Below are positions 1 to 6,707 of a stretch of 64,000 nucleotides of DNA, piece by piece. The stretch comes from Phycisphaerae bacterium (GTDB taxonomy: Bacteria; Planctomycetota; Phycisphaerae; Sedimentisphaerales; Anaerobacaceae): assembly GCA_030601745.1 (NCBI GenBank), contig JAUWBI010000006.1, positions 1-64,000 on the forward strand, written 5' to 3'. The notes beneath the pieces were generated by a model that was not told where the DNA came from, searched no databases, and saw nothing but the letters and a program-made list of their open reading frames with translations. Both the position numbers and the translations under genes were made by a program. Positions within the stretch are counted from its first letter, which is position 1. The number at the start of each line of letters is the position of its first letter.

Positions 1-73
1 GAATTTATTGAGCCACAAAAAGGCACAAAAGACACAAAGAAAAGTTAGACGCAGATTAACGCAGATTGACACT

Positions 74-251
74 GATTTGTTTTTAGCCGGCTTGGTGTTC
101 TTGGCAAGGGCAGTTCTCAAAGTGAGCTTTTGCGACTGCGACTTGCCTTCGTCCACAAGGCCATCGAAATGGCCTTTTTCAGAAGCTGGCTAAGAACGGT
201 TCTTGTTAGACACGGATTGACGCGGATTTGTTTTTAGCCGGCTTGGTGTTC
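74..251. repeat. 27-bp direct repeat, two copies
   Basis: An identical 27-base word starting gatttgttttta and ending ggcttggtgttc occurs at 74-100 and 225-251. Each copy follows a cgcagattgac/cacggattgacgcg-type segment, so the two halves of this spacer look like a partial local duplication. Confidence 0.8.
157..179 (+). terminator. Rho-independent terminator
   Basis: A perfect 8-bp stem (AAGGCCAT at 157-164, ATGGCCTT at 169-176) with a CGAA loop runs into a T tract (175-179). It probably ends a plus-strand transcript that starts left of the window. Confidence 0.6.
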
Positions 252-371
252 CGTCTAAAGCCGGATCTGCGACCTCGATTTCGACTTCGGCAACGAGTCC
301 GGGACAAACTCCGTCGAGGGTTCTCACCCACAATCGCAAATCGTCAATTGTAAATCGAAAATCGAAAATTG

Positions 372-385
372 CTACCTATAGGTAG
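372..385. promoter_or_regulatory. 14-bp perfect palindrome upstream of the R-M operon promoter
   Basis: CTACCTATAGGTAG is a perfect palindrome lying 40 bases before the -35 box at 426. Position and symmetry suit an operator for a dimeric regulator. No helix-turn-helix controller gene is seen in the operon, so the role is inference. Confidence 0.35.
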
Positions 386-425
386 TCGAACAATGAGCAT
401 CATTCCAAAAATTTGCTATCTCCAT

Positions 426-454
426 TTGACAAAATCTGGTAAATGATTCATAAT
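426..454 (+). promoter_or_regulatory. Sigma70-type promoter of the R-M operon
   Basis: A consensus TTGACA (426-431), a 17-base spacer and CATAAT (449-454, 5 of 6 matches) lie about 43 bases before the first start codon of the operon. It is one of the best promoter matches in the window. Confidence 0.65.
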
Positions 455-496
455 ACATCTTACTATCGGTAAGTGCATATATGGAGTGATAAAAGT

Positions 497-685
497 ATGA
501 AATTCAAGTGTGAAATTTGTAATTCTGAAGAATTTATTACCAAGCCTAACCAATATGATGTTTATAAATTGGTCGACGGCAAGCTTGTTTTTCAAAATTC
601 TGAATTAGTGAACGAAAAAGTTACACTGTTTTGCAGAGAATGTTCAGAAAAGATGGAATTTGAGGAGAAAGAATTGGCTATTTAA
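497..685 (+). CDS. Small zinc-ribbon protein, first gene of the R-M operon
   Basis: This 62-residue protein carries two CxxC knuckles: CEIC near the N-terminus and CREC about 35 residues later, as in a single zinc ribbon. I chose the ATG at 497 because GGAG (483-486) sits 10 bases upstream; an in-frame ATG at 473 has no ribosome site. It follows the strong promoter at 426-454 and precedes the methylase by about 40 bases, so it is probably co-transcribed with the restriction-modification genes. A regulatory or accessory role is possible, but nothing in the sequence shows it. It lacks the helix-turn-helix expected of a classical C protein. Base composition is AT-rich, like the rest of the operon. 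Confidence 0.6.
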   Translation: MKFKCEICNSEEFITKPNQYDVYKLVDGKLVFQNSELVNEKVTLFCRECSEKMEFEEKELAI

Positions 686-732
686 AATTTTGCGCTACCT
701 ACAAAGTACCTGGGTTTTTAAGGATGGCTATT

Positions 733-1644
733 ATGCCTGTCGTTGTGGAAAAACTAATTGCTGCCAAACCATTCCTCAAATGGGCAGGTGGCAAGGGCCA
801 GCTCCTTGCAGAGATCGACCGTCGTTTACCTGCAGGTCTGAAAACTGGAGAAGTCGACACGTATGTCGAGCCGTTCGTGGGTGGCGGGGCTGTTTTCTTT
901 CATATCGCGCAAAATTATGACAAGATCAAACGCTTTTACCTTTTGGATATAAATGAAGATTTAGTCAACTGCTACAAAGCCGTCAAGAAAGATGTTGGGC
1001 TTCTCGTTCGTGAACTACTGTCGCTGCAGGACAAATTCTTGGCTATACAAAGACCAAAACGAAAGGACTTCTATCTGAACATACGAAAGAGGTTTAACAC
1101 TGAGAAGGTTGCCCACTTCAACACTAAAACTGCTGCAAAATTAATATTCCTAAACAAAACATGTTTTAACGGTTTGTATCGTGTCAACAGAAAAGGTGAG
1201 TTCAACGTACCTTTTGGTGATTATAAAAGCCCCAGAATTTGCGCTGCCAAAAACTTACAAATTGTCTCCGAGATCTTACAAATAGCTAAAATTATTTGTG
1301 CCGACTTTACACATAGTGAAACATATATTGATAACCACACTTTCGTATACCTTGATCCGCCTTACCGACCCCTAAGTCCAACTGCAAGTTTTACGTCTTA
1401 CTCGAAAGAAGATTTTAATCCCGAAGATCAAATTCGCCTTGCCCGATTTTGCAGGCAGATACACAGCAAAGGCGCAAAGTTCCTTTTAAGTAATTCAGAC
1501 CCCAAAAACGAAAACCCGACAGATCGCTTTTTTCAGGATCACTACAAGGAATTCACAATTGATACGGTTAAAGCGGCCAGACTTATAAATTGTAAAGCTT
1601 CTGGCAGGGGACAAATTAACGAACTCTTAATAACAAATTATTAG
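733..1644 (+). CDS. DNA N6-adenine methyltransferase, D12 class (Dam/DpnM-like)
   Basis: Predicted to methylate the adenine N6 in GATC. Counted from an ATG at 724, it shows FLKWAGGK (17-24), the SAM-binding EPFVGGG (49-55), a target-recognition block LNKTCFNGLYRVNRKGEF (about 143-160) typical of GATC methylases, and catalytic DPPY (211-214). I prefer the ATG at 733, because AAGGA (720-724) then lies 8 bases upstream; 724 is the alternative. Length is normal for the family. It is followed 19 bases later by a MutH/Sau3AI-like nuclease, so its likely task is protecting host DNA from that enzyme. GATC specificity is inferred from the family. Confidence 0.93.
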   Translation: MPVVVEKLIAAKPFLKWAGGKGQLLAEIDRRLPAGLKTGEVDTYVEPFVGGGAVFFHIAQNYDKIKRFYLLDINEDLVNCYKAVKKDVGLLVRELLSLQDKFLAIQRPKRKDFYLNIRKRFNTEKVAHFNTKTAAKLIFLNKTCFNGLYRVNRKGEFNVPFGDYKSPRICAAKNLQIVSEILQIAKIICADFTHSETYIDNHTFVYLDPPYRPLSPTASFTSYSKEDFNPEDQIRLARFCRQIHSKGAKFLLSNSDPKNENPTDRFFQDHYKEFTIDTVKAARLINCKASGRGQINELLITNY

Positions 1645-1663
1645 TAGAAACCAAAGCACCCAA

Positions 1664-2284
1664 ATGGAAAGAGAAGAAGCGGTCAAAAAAATTCAAGAGC
1701 TCATTGGCAAGGATTTACGCAAACTTGCGCGTGCTTATGGGATTACTGTATTCCGCGAGGGCAGAAAGAATAAAGGTTGGGCCGGCCATGTAATAGAGAG
1801 ATTTTTAGGACTCCCCCTCAGTTCTGCTCAAGCTCCTAATTTTGGCTCTTGGGAACTGAAAATGTGTTCGTTGAAATATTTAAAGAATGGCTCCCTAACT
1901 GTAAAAGAAACAATGGCTATAACAATGATTGATCCTTATAACGTCGCAAACACGGAATTCGAAAACAGCCACCTGTTAACTAAATTGAGGAAGGCTGTAA
2001 TTGTTGCTCGAATATGGATTAGCCAACAAGAAGAATCTTCCATTTTGCACTCTGTAGTTACTTATGATCTTGGTAATTCAGAGGTCTACAATCAAGTACG
2101 GGACGATTACAACGTCGCAAGAAACGCAATAATAAGCGGCGGTTTAGACGGTTTAAAAAGTGAAATGGGCAAATACATTCAACCAAGAACAAAAGGGCCC
2201 GGTCATAAGCCAAAGAAAACAAGAGCCTTCTATGCAAGAACTGGCTTCCTGAAAAAGTTTGTATTTCCGGAGCTTTACACTTAA
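1664..2284 (+). CDS. MutH/Sau3AI-family restriction endonuclease (predicted GATC-specific)
   Basis: This 206-residue protein aligns by eye with MutH: NKGWAGHVIERFLG (36-49) matches the MutH block containing catalytic Glu56, WELK (63-66) matches the ExK motif, and the tail KKTRAFYARTGFLKKF resembles the MutH C-terminal DNA-contact segment. In the family a metal-binding Asp stands shortly before ExK (D70 in MutH). Here that position reads NF (Asn59, codon AAT at 1838-1840). The enzyme may therefore be weakened, use another acidic residue, or be inactive. It lies between two methylase genes in one operon, which points to a type II restriction enzyme rather than a mismatch-repair nickase; no mutS or mutL is nearby. 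Confidence 0.82.
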   Translation: MEREEAVKKIQELIGKDLRKLARAYGITVFREGRKNKGWAGHVIERFLGLPLSSAQAPNFGSWELKMCSLKYLKNGSLTVKETMAITMIDPYNVANTEFENSHLLTKLRKAVIVARIWISQQEESSILHSVVTYDLGNSEVYNQVRDDYNVARNAIISGGLDGLKSEMGKYIQPRTKGPGHKPKKTRAFYARTGFLKKFVFPELYT

Positions 2285-2289
2285 CTTCG

Positions 2290-3084
2290 ATGCCTGAAAC
2301 AAATCATAAAGTACCTTACGAGTATTCTCCTGAATATACCTCTGTTTGGTCTTTTCCAGAGCGTGGCAATTGGGCCACACATAATCCGAAGTACCGGGGG
2401 AATTTTGCGCCGCAAATAGCCCGCAATATTATTGAGATGTATACAGCCAAGGGTGATTCTATTCTTGACCCGATGGTCGGAGCCGGCACAACGCTTATCG
2501 AAGCAAAACTTTTAGCACGAAATGCGCTGGGGATGGATGTAAATCCGGAAGCTGTTGAACTTACGAAGCAAGGACTGCGCTTCAAGCATCATCCAACAAG
2601 TGAGCAGAAAGTAAAGGTTGGTGATGCGCGCGATTTATCATTCCTGAAAGATGATTCTTTTGACCTGGTTCTAACCCATCCGCCATATATGAACATCATA
2701 AAATATTCGAATGGTAAGATACCAGACGACCTCTCAAATATCAGTAATTTGCCGAAGTTTTGCGATGAAATCGAAATAATCGCCGAAGAATTATTCCGTG
2801 TGCTCAAGCCGGACAAATACTGTGCGATACTTATTGGCGATACGCGCAAGGGAAAGCACTATGTTCCGCTTGCTTTTCATGTTATGCAGCGTTTTCTAAA
2901 AGTCGGCTTTGTCTTAAAAGAGGACATTATCAAAGTTCAGCACCACTGTTCTTCCACCAAACGCTGGGAATCGAAAGCTATACGAGATAAGTTTTATTTA
3001 ATAATGCACGAGCACTTATTTGTCTTTCGCAAGCCGAAACAAGATGAGAATCTCTCCCGAATCAAATACAGCACGGCTCTTTAA
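2290..3084 (+). CDS. Second DNA methyltransferase of the R-M operon
   Basis: A 264-residue SAM-dependent DNA methyltransferase. The sequence shows an N-terminal motif X-like segment (about 20-46), motif I DPMVGAGTT (60-68), an acidic motif II (MDVNP) and motif IV THPPY (129-133), where His replaces the usual first Asp/Asn of (D/N/S)PPY. The order X-I-IV differs from DpnA-type beta-class enzymes. It starts 5 bases after the endonuclease stop and so is probably translationally coupled. Two methylases flanking one nuclease is also the design of DpnII-type systems. Its target base (N6-A or N4-C) cannot be told from sequence alone. It may methylate single-stranded or hemimethylated sites, or supply an independent specificity. 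Confidence 0.8.
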   Translation: MPETNHKVPYEYSPEYTSVWSFPERGNWATHNPKYRGNFAPQIARNIIEMYTAKGDSILDPMVGAGTTLIEAKLLARNALGMDVNPEAVELTKQGLRFKHHPTSEQKVKVGDARDLSFLKDDSFDLVLTHPPYMNIIKYSNGKIPDDLSNISNLPKFCDEIEIIAEELFRVLKPDKYCAILIGDTRKGKHYVPLAFHVMQRFLKVGFVLKEDIIKVQHHCSSTKRWESKAIRDKFYLIMHEHLFVFRKPKQDENLSRIKYSTAL

Positions 3085-3145
3085 CTCAGGTTAAATCTGA
3101 CTTGTTGACTTCCTTATCCCGCCTTCATTTTCTGTCGGCCATTTT

Positions 3146-4132
3146 CTATACAGCGGAGTTTAGGGTATCCGGTACAATTCCGCGCATTTCGTTATAAATG
3201 GCCAGAAACTTTCCATAAGCTACACCGTTTCCGTTAGGCTCGGACAATTCCGGCAGCACCGAAACCTCATCCAACGCCTCAACAAGCTCATCTACCGCCG
3301 CAGAAAAGGCAGCTTCCAAATCATCAAGATACCCTTGAATATCAGGCGCTGGCGCGGCTTCCGGCTCAGGTGCTGGTGCTGGTGCTGGCTCAGGTTCCGG
3401 CTCAGCAGCTACCGCAACAGCCACTGCACCCTCTCCCTCGCCTCCAATCTCTCCCTCCCCTCCAATAGCTCCATCTGCCCCAACCCCTTCCACCACCGCT
3501 TCTTCTTCTCCGGCGCCGCCATCAGCGGGCTCAGCTTCGCCCACCGGTGTCTCTTCTGCCGGCGGATACAATTCCCAAAGCGAATCGACAAATGTACTAA
3601 ACGCCGCCCACAAATCGTCGGCAAGCTCATCAGTCGATGGCGCCGAAGCACTAAGGAATATCTCCTTCGCTTCGTTCACCTCATTAGCGAATGTCTCTTG
3701 AAGCTCCGCCACTCCATCTAACTCTGCTACCGTTGGTCCCGGCTCCTCTCCTTCTCCTTCCACAGCAGCAGCCGATGCAACCGTACTCTCAGCATCTCCC
3801 GTCCCGCCAAACAATCCTAATATCTGCCCCATCTGTTCCTCAGCCACAGCCTGCCGCTCCGCTGCCTCTATCGCCTCCAGTTCCTCGTTGAAGTTAATAC
3901 GAAGCCGGACATCCGACACGCCATTGTAATGTCCGTCCATCAAATGGCGGATAACGCCTTTGGTGTCCTCGCCGTTTTCTAATTCCTGCTCGCTTACCTG
4001 AGCAGTAGTTACCGAAGGTTCAGGCACTTCACTGCTATCCTGCGGCCCGCCGGCAGCTTCCGGTTCCTGGACTGTCCGATGCGGATTTTGCAAACCATAT
4101 GCATTCCCAGGGATTACTGCGTCAACTTGCAT
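3146..4132 (-). CDS. Acidic, low-complexity protein of unknown function
   Basis: I do not recognise this 328-residue protein. It has no signal peptide or membrane segment and is extremely rich in Glu, Ala, Gly and Pro, including EPEPEPAPAPAPEPE (244-258) and GEG repeats (222-235). Two parts look ordered. Residues 56-90 (GVIRHLMDGHYNGVSDVRLRI onward) read like a short conserved domain. Three related amphipathic helices follow the pattern LxxxFxxxVxEL, at about 143-158, 173-187 and 270-284. The C-terminus (about 300-325) is again non-repetitive. The layout suggests a linker-rich cytoplasmic scaffold or binding protein. It is convergent with the R-M operon (61 bases apart). Confidence 0.65.
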   Translation of the reverse strand: MQVDAVIPGNAYGLQNPHRTVQEPEAAGGPQDSSEVPEPSVTTAQVSEQELENGEDTKGVIRHLMDGHYNGVSDVRLRINFNEELEAIEAAERQAVAEEQMGQILGLFGGTGDAESTVASAAAVEGEGEEPGPTVAELDGVAELQETFANEVNEAKEIFLSASAPSTDELADDLWAAFSTFVDSLWELYPPAEETPVGEAEPADGGAGEEEAVVEGVGADGAIGGEGEIGGEGEGAVAVAVAAEPEPEPAPAPAPEPEAAPAPDIQGYLDDLEAAFSAAVDELVEALDEVSVLPELSEPNGNGVAYGKFLAIYNEMRGIVPDTLNSAV

Positions 4133-4336
4133 AGTCTACCCCTTAAACAATTGCCAAAAAATATTTCTCTATATTCCTTATCGGACGGCGAATCTGAAAC
4201 TTTAATGGAAAAAACTATTTTGTGCCATTAACGGATGTGTGCCTGCTTCAGGATTCAAGCTATATAACGCCTGTATTTGACGCATTAGGGCTTGAAATTC
4301 TGTCACTTGTTCTGTAGAATGAGCACTCGACTAATT

Positions 4337-4405
4337 CCCCACACTTATGTGTGGGGTAAGGCAGCGATGAATCCAGCCCCTCGACCCGCCCCTCAGAGGG
4401 GCGGG
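4337..4405. repeat. Pair of perfect hairpins upstream of the PQQ-propeller gene
   Basis: Hairpin 1 has an 8-bp stem CCCCACAC/GTGTGGGG (4337-4344/4349-4356) with a TTAT loop. Hairpin 2 has a 9-bp stem CCCGCCCCT/AGGGGCGGG (4385-4393/4397-4405) with a CAG loop. Neither is followed by a T tract, and the second ends 14 bases before the ATG at 4420. They look like a REP/BIME-like insertion or an mRNA leader structure. Confidence 0.6.
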
Positions 4406-4419
4406 ATAAAAGGAATGCA

Positions 4420-5997
4420 ATGTTAACAGAAAGAAGAACGCTTTTGTCCGTCTCAGCCGGACTAATCTGCAGCTTGTTCTGCGGCGTAGTCGTCATCTCC
4501 ACTGTTTCTGCGGAGGACCAGCCGCAGTGGGGCCAGAGATATTCACGGAATATGGTGTCGGGCGAGACTGGCCTCCCAGACACCTTCGATCCAGCGACCG
4601 GGAAGAACATCAAGTGGGTGGTTCCACTGGGTACGCAGACCTACTCCACCCCCGTGGTGGCCGGCGGCAAGGTGCTGATTGGGACAAACAACGACAGGCC
4701 GCGCGACCCGCGGCACAAGGGAGACCGCGGAGTGCTGTTGTGCTTAGACGAGAAGGATGGGAGCCTTTGCTGGCAGCTCATCGTTCCCAAGCTTGCAAAC
4801 CCTCTCTATGTGGATTGGCCCAGAGTAGGTATTTGTTCGCCGGCTACTGTTGAAGGCGACCGGGTCTATATCGTGAGCAATCGCGGGGAAGTAATGTGCC
4901 TCGACCTCAACGGCCAGGCCGACGGCAACGATGGGCCATACAAAGACGAAGGCCGGCATATGACGCCGCGCAGTGATAAGCCGCTGGAGGTGACCAAGAC
5001 GGACGCGGACATCATCTGGCTTTTCGACATGCCTGCCGAGGTGGGAATTCACCAACATGACTCGGCACACAGCTCTATCCTCCTCCATAAGGAGTTTCTA
5101 TACGTCAATACGAGCAATGGGCTTGACAACAAGCACCAACGTATTCCCGCTCCTGATGCCCCGAGTCTGATAGTACTCGACAAGACAACGGGACGACTCG
5201 CAGCTAAAGAGGATGAGAAGATTGGTCCTCGGACATTCCATAGCACGTGGTCATCGCCTGCGCTGGGCGAAGTCAACCCCGTTAGAGACCCAACGGAAAA
5301 AGTCTCTAAGGGGGTCAACGGTCGGGCGCAGGTATTCTTCTGCGGCGGCGACGGTGTCTGCTACGCCTTTGAGGCGTTACAGCCCACTCCAGCGGCGGGA
5401 GCAGCGAAAAAACTAAAAAATGTCTGGCGTTTCGATTGCGACGCTACGGCGCCAAAAGAAAACGTGCACCAATATATTGGAAACCACCGCGAGAGCCCAA
5501 GTAATATCAAGAGTATGCCGGTGTTTCACAGCAATCGTGTATATGTAACGGTCGGCGGTGACATCTGGTGGGGCAAGCGCCAGGCCTGGCTGAAGTGCAT
5601 CGATGCAACCAGGACCGGTGATATCACTGACGATGGTGAGGTGTGGTCGTATCCGCTGGAGCGCCACTGCTGCTCTACGCCGTCCATTTACAACGGCCTG
5701 GTTTTTGTTGGGGATTGCGGGCGACTGATACACTGTGTAGATGCCGAGACCGGCAAGCCTTACTGGACCCATAAGACCAAGGGAGAGATTTGGGCATCGA
5801 CGCTTGTGGCTGACGGAAAGGTCTATGTCGGCACGCGGCGGCGGGACTTCTGGGTACTGGCTGCGAGCAGGAATAAGAGGGTCATCAGCTCAATTGAGCT
5901 GGACAGCCCCATGCACAGCACACCCGTTGCTGCTAACGGCGTACTTTATGTTACCACAATGAAGAAGCTTTACGCGGTGAAAAAGTCCGCGGAATAG
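4420..5997 (+). CDS. Secreted PQQ-type beta-propeller (WD40-like) protein
   Basis: A 525-residue exported protein. Residues 1-32 form a signal peptide (hydrophobic core GLICSLFCGVVVIS, cleavage near SAE). The rest consists of repeated propeller blades with the PQQ-repeat pattern: YSTPVVAGGKVLIGT followed by CLDEKDGSLCW near the start, CCSTPSIYNGLVFVGD near 430, STLVADGKVYVGT near 465, and HSTPVAANGVLYVTT near the end. Such outer-membrane or periplasmic propellers (BamB-like, or quinoprotein-dehydrogenase-like without the catalytic set) are abundant in Planctomycetes. I see no quinoprotein catalytic motif, so binding or scaffolding is more likely than alcohol oxidation. The ATG at 4420 follows a hairpin rather than a clear ribosome site. 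Confidence 0.85.
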   Translation: MLTERRTLLSVSAGLICSLFCGVVVISTVSAEDQPQWGQRYSRNMVSGETGLPDTFDPATGKNIKWVVPLGTQTYSTPVVAGGKVLIGTNNDRPRDPRHKGDRGVLLCLDEKDGSLCWQLIVPKLANPLYVDWPRVGICSPATVEGDRVYIVSNRGEVMCLDLNGQADGNDGPYKDEGRHMTPRSDKPLEVTKTDADIIWLFDMPAEVGIHQHDSAHSSILLHKEFLYVNTSNGLDNKHQRIPAPDAPSLIVLDKTTGRLAAKEDEKIGPRTFHSTWSSPALGEVNPVRDPTEKVSKGVNGRAQVFFCGGDGVCYAFEALQPTPAAGAAKKLKNVWRFDCDATAPKENVHQYIGNHRESPSNIKSMPVFHSNRVYVTVGGDIWWGKRQAWLKCIDATRTGDITDDGEVWSYPLERHCCSTPSIYNGLVFVGDCGRLIHCVDAETGKPYWTHKTKGEIWASTLVADGKVYVGTRRRDFWVLAASRNKRVISSIELDSPMHSTPVAANGVLYVTTMKKLYAVKKSAE

Positions 5998-6026
5998 ATT
6001 GTGCTAATCGTGCGTATGTCAAAAAA

Positions 6027-6292
6027 GGCCGTGCACTTTTCTTCGAACTGATTCCACCGAGTTTGTTGCCACAGCCAACTCCAGCCAGGTTTTTCCATGG
6101 CCAACGAATTGGCGCTTATGGCTGCTCCGTTCCCGGCCTGACCAGGTTCACGTCATTCATTTACATGGGACCTGACTATCAACGCCGCTTATGACAATAT
6201 TGACTCAGCTGGTCAGCCCTCAGAAAAGAATTCAGCCTCGCTATAGCGGATTTCGAGTACAGGGTACCGCTAACACCCCGCTTAGCACGGCC
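6027..6292 (-). ncRNA. ffs: Signal recognition particle RNA, large bacterial type
   Basis: Read on the minus strand, the 5' end is GGCCGTGCTAAGCGGGG (from 6292), the Alu-domain start of Bacillus-type SRP RNA. It continues with the ATCCGCTATAGCGAGG segment (about 6235-6252). The helix-8 core GGTCAGGCCGGGAACGGAGC with AGCC follows (about 6120-6146). The 3' end GCACGGCC pairs with the 5' end and runs into six T residues at 6026-6021, which act as terminator. The length of about 266 nt fits the long form with an Alu domain rather than the 4.5S form. The RNA binds Ffh for co-translational targeting of membrane proteins. Exact ends are read from the terminal helix and could shift by a few bases. 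Confidence 0.93.
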
Positions 6293-6707
6293 TTTTTTAT
6301 CGGGTAGCCATCAGGGCAACCACAAAGGGCTGCCCCTACAAGGAGTATCCAAATTTTAAAGAACAACTTCCTTATGGCCATTGTAAAAGAACAATATGGT
6401 ATGTCAACTCTCTTCCATAGTAAAAAATGCCGTAGAAAAAAGGGTGGAACCTATTAGCACCTTTTGAATTCAGCTAAACTTTCTAATCCGCCAGTCCAAA
6501 ACCTGTACTGCAGGTCTTTTAATTTAGGGAAGTGTTTCGCGCCACCCTACCCAAGGCGAGCAGAGAAAGCTGCGGTTCGCGCAAAATGACTGGCATTTTA
6601 AAGGTAAAGTTAGTACTCTTACACAGTAGAAGTTCACCTGTGCCTGCGCAACTACAGGTGCAGGCAGCCGGAGCCGGCTAAGACGGCTCGATGGTTCTTG
6701 TTGTGGA
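6293..6707. other. Intergenic spacer with dispersed repeats
   Basis: No gene is evident. Bases 6310-6345 hold a short repeat built around gggcaaccacaaagggctgc, with complementary arms. Bases 6635-6667 hold a 33-base element whose inverted copy lies at 54069-54101. The spacer separates divergent transcription of SRP RNA (minus) and the next CDS (plus), so it must contain both promoters. I could not assign a convincing one. Confidence 0.5.
6635..6667 (+). repeat. 33-bp dispersed element, copy 1
   Basis: It matches the reverse complement of 54069-54101 with one mismatch (T/C). It contains two interleaved inverted repeats, CACCTGT...ACAGGTG and TGCCTGC...GCAGGCA, so two alternative hairpins are possible. 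Confidence 0.75.

Larger units (their letters stand above)
1..425. other. Gene-free left edge made of dispersed short repeats
   Basis: I see no credible gene here. The first 70 bases belong to a repeat family built on words such as agccaca, gacaca, cgcag and gaga, which recurs near 9774-9850, 26135-26175, 58620-58640 and 58705-58737. A 27-base direct repeat, a terminator and a 14-base palindrome inside this stretch are listed separately. Confidence 0.6.

Noticed and set aside
4420-5997. Quinoprotein alcohol dehydrogenase
   Set aside because: Only propeller repeats are visible; the catalytic and disulfide motifs of PQQ dehydrogenases are not recognisable.
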